Source of the DNA: Streptomyces sp. WM6386
GTDB taxonomy: Bacteria > Actinomycetota > Actinomycetes > Streptomycetales > Streptomycetaceae
DNA length: 64,000 nt
NCBI RefSeq assembly: GCF_000972385.1
Contig: NZ_JXTE01000033.1
Coordinates: forward strand, 1-64,000
Direction: 5' to 3'
Position numbers and translations under genes: made by a program. Positions 7,897 through 16,681 of the stretch are shown here, in pieces. The notes under the pieces were generated by a model. The model had not been told where the DNA came from and did no database searches. It saw nothing but the letters and a program-made list of their open reading frames with translations. How positions within the stretch are numbered: position 1 is the first letter of the stretch; every line of letters begins with the position of its first letter.

Positions 7897-9251
7897 CGGG
7901 TCTCCAGCTCCCCTGCGGTGCGCAGGTGTTGTACGGCGTAGGAGCGCCAGGGGCGCCAGCTGTCGGGGGCGTTCAGGTCGGGCGGGGCCACGTCGGGGTC
8001 GCCGAGGGCGCGGGTGCGGACGACGGCGACGGTACGGGCGTCCATGCCGGGCAGGGCGAGCAGGGCGGTCTGTGCGTCGTCGCGGTCGGCGCCGGGGTCC
8101 AGGTGGACGGCGCCGTCGGCGAGGGCGGCGGTGAGCGCGCCGAGGGGGCCCTCGGGCTCGGCCTCGGCGAGGACCGCCGGTTCGGGGAAGAGGTGGGTGA
8201 GGCTGCCGCAGGGCGCGTCGAGCGCCTTGCCGTACCGCTGCACGAGCCGCGCCGCTTGTGCCGGGCCGGTCAGCGCCCGTACCGCCAGCTCCTCCGGGTC
8301 GGCCGCGCCCGGCGACCGCAGCCCCGGGCGGGCCGCGACCAGCGGGGCGAGGCGCGGGTCGGAGCCGAGCCGTTCGTCGACGGCGTACGGATCGGCGTCG
8401 AGGTCGAACAGGCGCCGCAGCCGCTGCACGGCGGTCGTCAGATCCCGCAGGTCGGTGAGGTGGAGCCGGGCGTCGAGCCAGCCGCGCGGCCGCTCCTCGA
8501 CGGCGACGATCCCGGTGCCGTACGGCAGCCGCAGCGTGCGCCGATAGGTGCGCTTCCCCTCCGGTCCGCTCACCTCCTCGACGCCGGGCACGGCCTCGTC
8601 GGCCAGGAGGTCGAAGACGGCGCCGGACCGGTACGGGCCCCGGTAGGCGAGCCGCAGGGGCACACCGGCCGCCGGGGTGGCCGTACGGCGGGACGCGGGC
8701 GCGGCGTCGCGCAGCCGGCTCGGGGTCTGCGCGTACACGGTGCGGATCGTGTCGTTGAACTGCCGCACGCTGGCGAACCCGGAGGCGAACGCGATCTGGG
8801 TGACCGGCAGTTCCGTGGTCTGCAGCAGGACCCGTGCGGTGTGCGAGCGCTGGGCGCGGGCGAGGGCGACGGGCCCGGCGCCGAGTTCCGCGGTGAGCTG
8901 CCGCTGGACCTGCCGGGCGCTGTAGCCCAGCCGGTCCGCGAGACCCGCGACGCCCTCCCGGTCGACGACGCCGTCGCCGATCAGCCGCATCGCACGCCCC
9001 ACGACATCGGCCCGTACGTTCCACTCCGCCGACCCCGGCACGGCGTCCGGACGGCACCGCCGGCAGGCCCGGAACCCGGAGCCCTGCGCGGCGGCGGCCG
9101 TCGCGAAGAACCGCACATTGCGCCGCTTCGGCGTGACGGCGGGACAACTGGGCCGACAGTAGATCCCGGTCGTCTCGACGGCGAAGAAGAACTCCCCGTC
9201 AAACCGCCCGTCCCGACTCCGCACCGCCTCGTACCTGCTGTCTTCGTCCAT
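7893..9251 (-). CDS. alkA: Ada zinc/AraC domain fused to AlkA glycosylase
   Basis: The product is 452 residues. Residues about 5-80 form the Ada metal-binding domain with four cysteines (YCRPSC and CRRC), the site that takes methyl groups from phosphotriesters. Next is an AraC-type helix-turn-helix (GVAGLADRLGYSARQVQRQL, then ASGFASVRQFNDTIR). The C-terminal ~280 residues are an AlkA-type 3-methyladenine DNA glycosylase with the helix-hairpin-helix LLALPGMDARTVAVVRTRAL followed by the aspartate region GDPDVAP. The protein is thus a repair enzyme and a probable methylation-activated regulator of itself and ogt. The Ada O6-methyltransferase module is absent and is supplied by the overlapping ogt gene. 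The start is ATG at 9251. Confidence 0.9.
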   Translation of the reverse strand: MDEDSRYEAVRSRDGRFDGEFFFAVETTGIYCRPSCPAVTPKRRNVRFFATAAAAQGSGFRACRRCRPDAVPGSAEWNVRADVVGRAMRLIGDGVVDREGVAGLADRLGYSARQVQRQLTAELGAGPVALARAQRSHTARVLLQTTELPVTQIAFASGFASVRQFNDTIRTVYAQTPSRLRDAAPASRRTATPAAGVPLRLAYRGPYRSGAVFDLLADEAVPGVEEVSGPEGKRTYRRTLRLPYGTGIVAVEERPRGWLDARLHLTDLRDLTTAVQRLRRLFDLDADPYAVDERLGSDPRLAPLVAARPGLRSPGAADPEELAVRALTGPAQAARLVQRYGKALDAPCGSLTHLFPEPAVLAEAEPEGPLGALTAALADGAVHLDPGADRDDAQTALLALPGMDARTVAVVRTRALGDPDVAPPDLNAPDSWRPWRSYAVQHLRTAGELETR

Positions 9252-9323
9252 CACACAATCCAGTGTGCGGCCTGGACAAGAACAGGGCTGGCGGATTTCA
9301 GACACGGCACTGGTAGCGCCCTG

Positions 9324-9352
9324 AAGGGGCGCGGGGAACTGCGCGACCAGCC
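9324..9352 (+). repeat. intergenic repeat, copy 1 (second copy at 49934)
   Basis: A 29-base block containing GGGGCGCGGGGAACTGCGCG is identical to 49934-49962. The bases before it can fold into a GCGCCC/GGGGCGC hairpin. Both copies lie between two minus-strand genes. From memory this unit is frequent between Streptomyces genes; its role is unknown and it may help end transcription. Confidence 0.75.
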
Positions 9353-9404
9353 ACAACGCACTCGCAGCCGCCCGACAACACAACCCCGCACCCCCATAGG
9401 CGCC

Positions 9405-10520
9405 CTACCGCACCCTCCCCCGCTTCGCCTCCATCGCAGCCTTGCCCTCAGCCCCCCGACGCTTCCAATCCTTCCGAAGCTCCGCACGGACCCGCGCATC
9501 GGTCTTGGCCACGATCCGCTGGTTCTCCCGGATCAGCTTCCGATAGCTCTCCAGCCGCCGCTGCGGCAGCTCCCCGTCATCGACCGCGGCAAGCACCGCG
9601 CACCCCGGCTCCGCCTCATGGGCGCAGTCGTGGAAACGGCACCGCTCGGCCAGTTCCGCGATCTCGGAGAACACCTGCCCGACACCGCTCTCGGCGTCGA
9701 AGAGACCGACGCCGCGCAGCCCCGGGGTGTCGATCAGCACACCTTTGCCCGGGAGGGCGAGGAGGTTGCGGGTGGTCGTCGTATGACGCCCCTTGCCGTC
9801 GACGTCACGTGCCGCGCGGACGTCCATGACGTCCTCGCCGACCAAGGCGTTCGCGAGGGTCGACTTGCCCGCTCCGGACTGCCCGAGCAGCACGCTCGTA
9901 CCGTCGGAGACGACCGCGGCGAGGATTTCGAGCCCGTCACCGTCGTGGGCGCTGACCGTCAGCACCGGTACGCCCGGCGCCGTGGTCTCCACGTCCTGGA
10001 CGAGATGCGCGAGCGTCACCGCGTCCGGTACGAGGTCGGCCTTGGTGAGCACGACCACGGGCTGTGCGCCGCTCTCCCAGGCGAGCGCGAGGAAGCGCTC
10101 GACGCGGCCGAGGTCGAGCTCGACGGCCAGGGACACGGCGACGATCGCGTGGTCGACGTTGGCGGCGAGGATCTGCCCCTCGGACCGCTTGGAGGAGGTG
10201 GAGCGCACGAAGGCGGTGCGGCGCGGCAGGAGCGTCCGTACGTACAGCGGATCGCTGCCTTCGGGGTCGACGGCCGCCCAGTCCCCCGTGCACACGACCT
10301 TCATCGGGTCGCGGGGGACAACGAACTCGGTGTCGGCACGGACCATGCCGGCCGGGGTGATCACGTCGCACAGGCCACGATCGACACGCGCGACACGGCC
10401 GGGCAGGAGACCCCGCTCGGCATACGGGGCGAACTCGGCCTCCCAGTCCGCATCCCAGCCGTACGGCGCTAGCGGATGCGAGGAGGACGAGGACGAACCC
10501 AGGAGAGAAGAGGAGGACAA
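9405..10520 (-). CDS. rsgA: ribosome small subunit-dependent GTPase A
   Basis: The product is 371 residues. An N-terminal OB-fold (GRVARVDRGLCDVITPAG) is followed by a circularly permuted GTPase with motif order G4 (TKADLV), G5-like (SAHDGDG), G1 (GQSGAGKST), G3 (DTPG). A C-terminal zinc knuckle CRFHDCAHEAEPGC follows. RsgA releases factors from the maturing 30S subunit and hydrolyses GTP there. I place the start at TTG 10520 because AAGGG lies seven bases upstream; the GTG at 10535 is an alternative with a poorer site. The serine-rich N-terminus (LSSSSLLGSSSSSSHPL) is species-variable. A 23-residue ORF precedes the gene. Confidence 0.88.
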   Translation of the reverse strand: MSSSSLLGSSSSSSHPLAPYGWDADWEAEFAPYAERGLLPGRVARVDRGLCDVITPAGMVRADTEFVVPRDPMKVVCTGDWAAVDPEGSDPLYVRTLLPRRTAFVRSTSSKRSEGQILAANVDHAIVAVSLAVELDLGRVERFLALAWESGAQPVVVLTKADLVPDAVTLAHLVQDVETTAPGVPVLTVSAHDGDGLEILAAVVSDGTSVLLGQSGAGKSTLANALVGEDVMDVRAARDVDGKGRHTTTTRNLLALPGKGVLIDTPGLRGVGLFDAESGVGQVFSEIAELAERCRFHDCAHEAEPGCAVLAAVDDGELPQRRLESYRKLIRENQRIVAKTDARVRAELRKDWKRRGAEGKAAMEAKRGRVR

Positions 10521-10584
10521 GGGGTGACCCTTCACAAGGGGTGGCCCCGGCACCGCGCTCAACAGCGCGGGAGGAGTGGAGAGG

Positions 10585-10656
10585 TCAGCCGGAGGCCACG
10601 GAGGTGGACTGAATGAACTTCCGGATGCGGGCAGCGCCCGTCTCAACGACAGCCAT
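10585..10656 (-). CDS. 23-residue small ORF upstream of rsgA
   Basis: The ORF reads MAVVETGAA, then RIRKFIQSTSVASG, then TGA. It has a near-ideal ribosome binding site (GGGAGGTGTGACCG directly before the ATG), better than that of rsgA. Of 22 codons after the start, about 18 end in G or C, like local genes. The C-terminal half is a short basic amphipathic stretch. It ends 64 bases before the rsgA start. I do not recognise the peptide. It could be a leader peptide that controls rsgA or an independent small protein. Confidence 0.5.
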   Translation of the reverse strand: MAVVETGAARIRKFIQSTSVASG

Positions 10657-10822
10657 CGGTCACACCTCCCACAGCACAATCCACGTCACCTGCGGCAACC
10701 TGGGGATGCCGCTCCAACGGAACCGACCCTAGAGGTACCCGGGCGGGTGACGCCATCGAATTACGGCAACCCATGCGGCGACGACCGCGGCACAGCCCCG
10801 GCACCGCGCGCACTGGCGCGGC

Positions 10823-12295
10823 TCACGCCATGCCGTAGAGCGTTTCCAGGCCGATCAGTTGGATATCAGGGTCGGCGTGTGCGGCCGCGTATGCCTTGTC
10901 GTTGAAACCGGCGCCGCTGAAACACATGAGTCGGGTGCCGGCGGTGTCGTAACGACCCGCCTCGGTGATGAGATCGCGGATGTGCCGAAGGCGCTCGATG
11001 TGGGCGATGCCCATGGTGTCGTTCCACTTGGCCTCGCCGATGGCCAGGAGCGGTGGTTTGGAGCCGTCGGCGATGCCGACGACAGCCACATCCACCTCGT
11101 GTCCGACGCGGGCCTTGGGATCGTGTACCACGCCGTGTCCGACCCGGGCGGGCAGACCGCCGACGAGTTCCGGGGCGGCGTGGTGCAGGGCCCAGTCGCG
11201 GCAGACCTGTTCGAAGTGAGGGCCGAGGACGTTACTGGTGAAGCGGCGGCGGCTGGCCTGCCAGACCCGGGCTGCGCTGCCGGGGCGTTCCAGTTGGTCC
11301 CAGACCGGTCGCATGATGGCGTGATAGAAGCCGATCAGCGGTTCCGCGATGCGGTAGGCGGGGCGGTTGTCGCGGAAGGCGTCGGCGTCCCGGTGCAGCA
11401 GGCCGGCGTCTTCGAGGACGTTGATCGGGTGCGCGATGTCGGTGGCTTTGCGTTCCAGGTACCCGGCCATACCCCCGCGGGTGGCGTTGCCGTCGGCGAC
11501 CGCGGCCAGGACGGACAGGTACAGGGCGGTGTCGCGCAGGTCGGGTTCCTCCGCGAGCAGATAGCGGGCCTCACGGAAGAGAGGGGTCTCCGGGTTGAGG
11601 ACGGTGCGCACGACCCAGTCGTCGAAGTCGTCGGCTCCGTTCGGGGTGTCGCCGCGGGCGAATTCGCGTCGATACGCGGGTGTGCCGCCGACGATCGCGT
11701 TGACCTGCAGGGCGAGGCGGGGGTCTGTGATGTTCCAGAATTCGGCGGCCAGGCGGTGGTCGAGAGGGCGGACGACCAGTTCCAGCCCTGCCCGGCCCCG
11801 CAGGGGAGCGTTGCCGGAGAGCAGCCTGCCCATGAACGACAGCGCCGAGCCACACAGCAGTAGCCGGGTGCGGGAGCCGCTGCGCTCGTCGCGCAGGGTC
11901 CGCAGCGCCTCCTGGATGATCGAGGGGAGCTCCGGATTCGCCTTGGCCAGGTACGGGAACTCGTCGATCACGACCGGCACGGGCCGCTCCCTGCCCAGCG
12001 CGAGGAGCGCGTCGACGACCTCGGCCCAGCCGGCGAAGTGGTACGGACTGGCAGGTCGCACATGCGCGGTGAGTGCAGCGCTGATCCTCCGCAGGGATTC
12101 GGCGCCGGCCGCCTCGGTCGCGCCGAAGTAGAACCCGCCCGCGGCACGGCAGGCCGCGTCGAGCAGGAAGGTCTTGCCCTGTCGGCGCCGTCCGGATACC
12201 ACGCCGAGCGTCGCGCCGGGCTGTTCATCTTCGATGAACCGCGTCAGCGCCGACCATTCGTAGTCGCGGTCGAACATCTCGACGGGCTTGTCCAT
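10823..12295 (-). CDS. archaeal-type AAA ATPase with DUF234/nuclease-like C-terminus
   Basis: The product is 490 residues. An N-terminal ATPase_2 domain carries the P-loop SGRRRQGKTFLLD (about 34-46), Walker B VVIDEFPYLA, and a sensor-like LLLCGSALSFMGRLL. A winged-helix middle part follows (MAGYLERKATDIAHPINVLEDAGLLHR). The C-terminal part matches DUF234, with an E-V-D-V-A-V-V and G-E-A-K-W pattern that resembles the D...ExK core of restriction-type nucleases. Such ATPases are common in archaea and scattered in bacteria, and are often suspected in defence or mobile-element biology. The ATG at 12295 has GGAGG close upstream. The region before it is unusually AT-rich for this window. Confidence 0.8.
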   Translation of the reverse strand: MDKPVEMFDRDYEWSALTRFIEDEQPGATLGVVSGRRRQGKTFLLDAACRAAGGFYFGATEAAGAESLRRISAALTAHVRPASPYHFAGWAEVVDALLALGRERPVPVVIDEFPYLAKANPELPSIIQEALRTLRDERSGSRTRLLLCGSALSFMGRLLSGNAPLRGRAGLELVVRPLDHRLAAEFWNITDPRLALQVNAIVGGTPAYRREFARGDTPNGADDFDDWVVRTVLNPETPLFREARYLLAEEPDLRDTALYLSVLAAVADGNATRGGMAGYLERKATDIAHPINVLEDAGLLHRDADAFRDNRPAYRIAEPLIGFYHAIMRPVWDQLERPGSAARVWQASRRRFTSNVLGPHFEQVCRDWALHHAAPELVGGLPARVGHGVVHDPKARVGHEVDVAVVGIADGSKPPLLAIGEAKWNDTMGIAHIERLRHIRDLITEAGRYDTAGTRLMCFSGAGFNDKAYAAAHADPDIQLIGLETLYGMA

Positions 12296-12541
12296 GCCCC
12301 TCCGATCCCAGAATGCAGAAGCACATATCTATAAACTGTACCTCTATATCTTCCAATGGCCTCACCTCGGCCGGTCTCGGAAGTCGTCTCAACGACGCAG
12401 CAGACGAGATGACGGGCGTCAGCTCGGTCGACGCCGGAACGCCCCCCGCCCTGGACAGGTGCGCTCGCGGACGCCACGGGTTCTATTCGCCGCGCGACAG
12501 AACATGGGCACGTTCGGTCAAGAAAGCGCCTTCAGTTGGCA
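12296..12541. promoter_or_regulatory. AT-rich divergent intergenic region
   Basis: The region separates the AAA ATPase gene (leftward) from the LuxR-type regulator (rightward). Bases about 12310-12360 are much richer in A/T than the surroundings (for example ATATCTATAAACTG and TCTATATCTTCC), which marks likely promoter DNA for the ATPase gene. No clear palindrome was found. Confidence 0.4.
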
Positions 12542-14986
12542 ATGTCGTACTACAGGCGCCTGACCTGCGCCTTGCTCCTAATGTTCTTGGTAGGGCCGCC
12601 GTACGTCCGCCCACCGCGGAACCACGGCGCGCACGGGGCGTACGACGTTCGGAGGCGGGTTCCGATTCTGCAAGCATCCGCGACGCGAGGCACGGCCGGT
12701 CGGAGTCTGAGGTCGTCGAGCTTCGTCGGCCGGCGGCAGGAGGTCGCGGAGGTCAAACGGCTGCTGGTCGCCCACCGGCTGGTGTGCCTGACCGGGCCGG
12801 GTGGCGTCGGCAAGACCAGGCTGGCCCTGCACGTCCTGCCCGCGCTGGCGAAGCGGTTCGCCGACGGGGTGCACCTGGTCCAGCTGGCCGGTGTGCGGGA
12901 CGCCTCGCTGGTGCCGCTCGCCCTGGTCGAGGCGCTGAACATCCGTGATGTGTCGGGACGTTCGCTCATCGAGGTCCTCGTCGAGCATCTCGGGGAACGC
13001 GATCTGCTCCTCGTACTGGACAACTGCGAGCACTTGGCCGACGCCTGCGCGGAGTTCGTCGGGACGTTGCTGGCGCGGACCGCGCGGGTGCGGGTGCTGG
13101 CCACCAGCAGGCATCCATTGGGAGTGGCCGGACAGCACGTGCTGGAGGTGCAGCCGTTGCCCACGCCCGCGCCGGGCGAACCGTTGCCCGCGAAGCCCGC
13201 CCTGGAGTATCCGGCGCTGGCCCTGTTCGCCCACCGGGCCGCGGACGTGCTGCCCGGGTTCGCGCTCACGGCGGACAACCAGGAGGCGGTGGCCGCCCTG
13301 TGTCACCGCCTGGACGGGCTGCCGCTCGCGATCGAGCTGGCCGCGGTCCGGATGCGCGCGCTGGGCGTGCGGCAGGTGCTCGACCGGCTGGACCGGCGCT
13401 ATCGGCTGCTGGCCGACGCCGGGGACGCCCCGGCCCGGCACCGCACCCTGCGGGCGACCGTCGACTGGAGCCACGACCTGTGCACCCCTCAGGAGCAGGC
13501 GGTGTGGGCGCAGGCCTCGGTGTTCGCCGGGAGCTTCGACCTGGACGCGGCGGAGGAGGTCTGCGCCGGCGCGGGCCTCGACCGGGACGCGACGGTGGAC
13601 GCCGTCGCCGGGCTGGTGGACAAGTCGCTCCTGGTCCGCGACGGCGACACCGTGCACGCCCGGTACCGGATGCTGGAGTCGATCCGGCACTACGGCCTCG
13701 ACCGGCTGCGCGAGAGCGGCGCCGGCGCGCAGGAGGCGGCCCGGCGCCGGGTGCGGGACTGGTGCCTGGACTTCGTCGAGGAGTGCGAGCGGCGGTGGTT
13801 CGGCCCCGACCAGCCGGAGCTGGTCCGCCGGCTCCACGCCGAGTCGGACACCGTCCGTTCGGCGCTGGAGTTCTCTCTGAGCACACCGGGCGAGGTGCGG
13901 GCCGGGCTGAGGCTGGCCGGGCATCTGTGGTTCTTCTGGTTCGCGACCGGCGCCCTGACGGAGGGCAGGTTCTGGCTGGAGCGGCTGCTGGCCGCCGACC
14001 CGGAGCCGACCCGCGCGCGGGCCCGGGCGTTGTGGAGCCTGGCGCTGATGCTGCTCAGCCAGGGCGACGCGGTCCGGGGCGGGCCGCTCGCCGAGGAGTC
14101 GCACGAGCTGGCCCTGCGGCTCGGCGACGAGACCGAGGCCGCCCACACCTTCTTCGGCCGCGGCGGCGCCCTCCTGATCAGCGGCGCCTACGAGCGGGCC
14201 CGGGAGGTGTACGAGGAGGCGCTCTCCGAGCCGCCGGGCGAGGGCGAGTCGATGAGCCTGGTCGGCTTCAAGTACGTCGAACTGGCCCATGTCCTCAGCC
14301 TCCAGGGCGAGCACGGGCGCGCCATGGCCCTGTGTGCGGAGTTCCGCAGGATCTGCCTGGTCCACGGCGAGCAGTGGATCCACTCGTACCTCCTGCGCAT
14401 CCTCGCCTTCGCCGAGTGGTCCCAGGGGGACCAGGTGTCGGCCAGGACCCACGCCCGGGAGTGTCTGCGGCTCAAACAGGCGGTCGGCGACGTGTTCGGG
14501 ATCGGCATCACGCTGGAACTGCTCGCGGCGGTCCACGCCCGCGTCGGCGAGGGCCGGCCCGCCGCGGTCCTGCTGGGCGCGGCCCGGCGGATCTGGCGGG
14601 ACGCCCATGTCGCCCTGGACCGCACCCCGTCCCACGGCCCCGTCCGTGACGCGGCCGAGGAAGGCGCCCGTGCGCTGCTGGGCGAGGCGTTCGGGCACGC
14701 CCACCGCGAGGGCCTGGAGCTCGCCCTGGACGACGCGGTCGGCTATGCGCTCGGAGAGCGGAAGTCACCCGCCCGCCCGGCGCCCGCCAGTCCGCTCACC
14801 CGCCGCGAGGCGGAGGTCGCCGAACTCCTCGGCCAGGGCCTCACCAACCAGCAGATCGCCGACCGGCTGGTCGTCGCGGTACGGACGGCGGAGGGCCATG
14901 TGGAGCGGATCCTCAGCAAGTTGGGCTTCACCTCCCGCAGCCAGGTCGCCGTCTGGACCGCCTCGCGCAGCATCACCCGCCCCTGA
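12542..14986 (+). CDS. STAND ATPase regulator with C-terminal LuxR HTH
   Basis: The product is about 814 residues. The NTPase begins at SSFVGRRQEVAEVKRLL, with P-loop TGPGGVGKTRLAL (about residue 85-97), Walker B-like LLLVLDNCEHLA, and the downstream GLPLAIELAA motif. A TPR-like helical region spans about 390-720. The last ~65 residues are a LuxR/GerE helix-turn-helix (LTRREAEVAELLGQGLTNQQIADRLVVA). The family consists of ATP-dependent transcription activators whose ligand is rarely known. The start is uncertain: relatives usually begin shortly before the SFVGR segment, yet no ATG or GTG with a good ribosome binding site is seen there. I took the ATG at 12542. The next gene starts 50 bases after the stop. 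Confidence 0.8.
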   Translation: MSYYRRLTCALLLMFLVGPPYVRPPRNHGAHGAYDVRRRVPILQASATRGTAGRSLRSSSFVGRRQEVAEVKRLLVAHRLVCLTGPGGVGKTRLALHVLPALAKRFADGVHLVQLAGVRDASLVPLALVEALNIRDVSGRSLIEVLVEHLGERDLLLVLDNCEHLADACAEFVGTLLARTARVRVLATSRHPLGVAGQHVLEVQPLPTPAPGEPLPAKPALEYPALALFAHRAADVLPGFALTADNQEAVAALCHRLDGLPLAIELAAVRMRALGVRQVLDRLDRRYRLLADAGDAPARHRTLRATVDWSHDLCTPQEQAVWAQASVFAGSFDLDAAEEVCAGAGLDRDATVDAVAGLVDKSLLVRDGDTVHARYRMLESIRHYGLDRLRESGAGAQEAARRRVRDWCLDFVEECERRWFGPDQPELVRRLHAESDTVRSALEFSLSTPGEVRAGLRLAGHLWFFWFATGALTEGRFWLERLLAADPEPTRARARALWSLALMLLSQGDAVRGGPLAEESHELALRLGDETEAAHTFFGRGGALLISGAYERAREVYEEALSEPPGEGESMSLVGFKYVELAHVLSLQGEHGRAMALCAEFRRICLVHGEQWIHSYLLRILAFAEWSQGDQVSARTHARECLRLKQAVGDVFGIGITLELLAAVHARVGEGRPAAVLLGAARRIWRDAHVALDRTPSHGPVRDAAEEGARALLGEAFGHAHREGLELALDDAVGYALGERKSPARPAPASPLTRREAEVAELLGQGLTNQQIADRLVVAVRTAEGHVERILSKLGFTSRSQVAVWTASRSITRP

Positions 14987-15036
14987 CGACGTCCCCGGAC
15001 CGCATCCGACACGAAGTGCACGAAAGGGAACCGGAC

Positions 15037-16011
15037 ATGACGGATCACCAGCAGCGGACCACCGCTCCCCTCAAGCATCACGCCGGCATCCACTCCTGCG
15101 ACGAGGAGTTCCTGACGGTGATGGTGCCGTTCCTCAGGGACGGCATCGCCGCCGAGGACGAGCCCGACCCGGTGGCCATCACCACCCCTCGCAAGCTGGA
15201 CCTGCTGCGCGAGGCGCTCGGCCCCGACGCCCGGCACGTGGACTTCCAGAACTCCGCGCACTGGTACTGCGGGACGCCCGCGAACAGCATGGCCACCGCT
15301 CTCGACTACTACGTCACGCACGCGGGCCCGACGGGCCTGCTGCACATGGCGGGCGAACCGGTCTGGAACGGCCGCTCGCCGCGCCAGATCACCGAGTGGA
15401 AGCGGTACGAGGCCCTGGCCACCGAGCTCTTCACCGGAGCCCCGCCCGACCTGATGTGTCTGTACGACACCCGCATCGCACCGCCCGACGTCGTCGAGGC
15501 CGCCCGGCACACCCATCCGACCGTGCTGGACCGGCTCGGCATCCGGCCCAGCCCCCTGTTCACGGAACCCGCCGAGTATGCGACCCGGGACCTCGCCCCG
15601 CTGCCCGAACCGCCGCCGGAAGCCGTCGGGGTCCCTCTCGCCGGGGACATGGCCGGCGCCCGCCGGTTCGCAGCGGAGCAGGCGAGGGCCCGCGGCATGA
15701 CCGGCGAGCGAGCCGACCGCTTCGGGGCGGCCGTGTCCGGGGCCACCGGCTATGCGGCCGCCCAGGGCCTGGACAGCGCGCATCTGCTGCTGTGGTCGAC
15801 CGGGGAACGGATCGTCTGCGAACTGCGCACCCCGCACGGCCGGATCGCCGACCCGTTCCTCGGCTTCCGGCCGCCCGGTCCCGAGGCGGGCCCGGAGGAC
15901 GGGCTGTGGCAGACCCGTCAGTTCTGCGAGTTCGTGGACCTGAGGTCCGAGGGCGCGGCCGAGGACGGGTGGACGATCCGGATGGAGACGGCGCTGGCGC
16001 CGTCAAGGTGA
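15037..16011 (+). CDS. MEDS-domain, RsbA-like regulatory protein
   Basis: The product is 324 residues. The N-terminal half (HHAGIHSCDEEFLTVMVPFLRDGI through TNEW-like repeats to about 190) matches the MEDS sensory domain of DcmR/RsbA-type proteins. The C-terminal half looks like a GHKL/HATPase fold (GDMAGARRFAAEQARARG, then LDSAHLLLWST). The N-box asparagine is replaced in AVSGATGYAAA, so ATP binding may be lost. The ATG at 15037 has AAAGGGAA six to seven bases upstream; a GTG at 15016 is less likely. The gene sits 50 bases after the LuxR-type gene and 112 before an RsbW-like gene, so the three may form a signalling unit. Confidence 0.7.
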   Translation: MTDHQQRTTAPLKHHAGIHSCDEEFLTVMVPFLRDGIAAEDEPDPVAITTPRKLDLLREALGPDARHVDFQNSAHWYCGTPANSMATALDYYVTHAGPTGLLHMAGEPVWNGRSPRQITEWKRYEALATELFTGAPPDLMCLYDTRIAPPDVVEAARHTHPTVLDRLGIRPSPLFTEPAEYATRDLAPLPEPPPEAVGVPLAGDMAGARRFAAEQARARGMTGERADRFGAAVSGATGYAAAQGLDSAHLLLWSTGERIVCELRTPHGRIADPFLGFRPPGPEAGPEDGLWQTRQFCEFVDLRSEGAAEDGWTIRMETALAPSR

Positions 16012-16123
16012 CGGGCCGGGGGTGACGGACCCGGTGCGCGGATGCGCGTAGTTTCCCCCGCGACCCGCGGGGCTCGCCGACGGCATGGTGGAGGTCGAGC
16101 CGCAGGGGTGAAGGGAAGCGACC

Positions 16124-16681
16124 ATGCCCGACGTCCATCCGCCCGGTCTGTCCCTGGGCGGTGGCTGTACGACGATCCTGGGGCCCGGACGGTCCTCGGT
16201 CCGCCTCGCCAGGGCCGCCGTGCGGACCTGGCTGGCCGAGTACGGGCTCCACGACCAGGCGGAGATCGCAGAACTGCTGGTCAGCGAACTCGCCACCAAC
16301 GCGGTCGTGCACGCCCGGGGCCGCTATCGGCTCACCCTCTGCCTTGCGGCCGGCCGACTGCGCTGCACGGTCGCGGACGAGGGCCCCGACCTGCCCCGGA
16401 CACACGGCCAGAGCTCCGACGCGGACAGCGAGAACGGGCGCGGCCTGCTGCTGGTCGACGCGCTCGCCGACCGGTGGGGCAGCGGGTGCGTCGAGGACGG
16501 CGTCGGCAAGGAGGTGTGGTTCGAGCTGGAGGCCGGTGGCCCGGACGCCGCTGCCGGCAGTACGGGCCCGGCACCGGCGTCCCGGCCGAGGTGGTGCCTC
16601 CCCGACCGGGCCACGGTGCCGATGGTGCTGCGTGTGACGGATGCCGTCAGGCCTTCGTGCAGCTGTGCCCGTTCAACGTGA
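16124..16681 (+). CDS. RsbW-like ATP-binding anti-sigma/kinase-fold protein
   Basis: The product is 185 residues with a GHKL ATPase core. The N-box LLVSELATNAVVHA holds the conserved asparagine, G1 is VADEGPDLP, and G2 is GRGLLLVDALADRWG. Such single-domain proteins in Streptomyces act as anti-sigma factors or serine kinases in partner switching. The last ~45 residues are Arg/Pro/Cys-rich, lie outside the fold and overlap the 3' end of the convergent CBM2 gene by 35 bases. The true protein could therefore be functionally complete well before its stop. The start is ATG at 16124. Confidence 0.78.
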   Translation: MPDVHPPGLSLGGGCTTILGPGRSSVRLARAAVRTWLAEYGLHDQAEIAELLVSELATNAVVHARGRYRLTLCLAAGRLRCTVADEGPDLPRTHGQSSDADSENGRGLLLVDALADRWGSGCVEDGVGKEVWFELEAGGPDAAAGSTGPAPASRPRWCLPDRATVPMVLRVTDAVRPSCSCARST

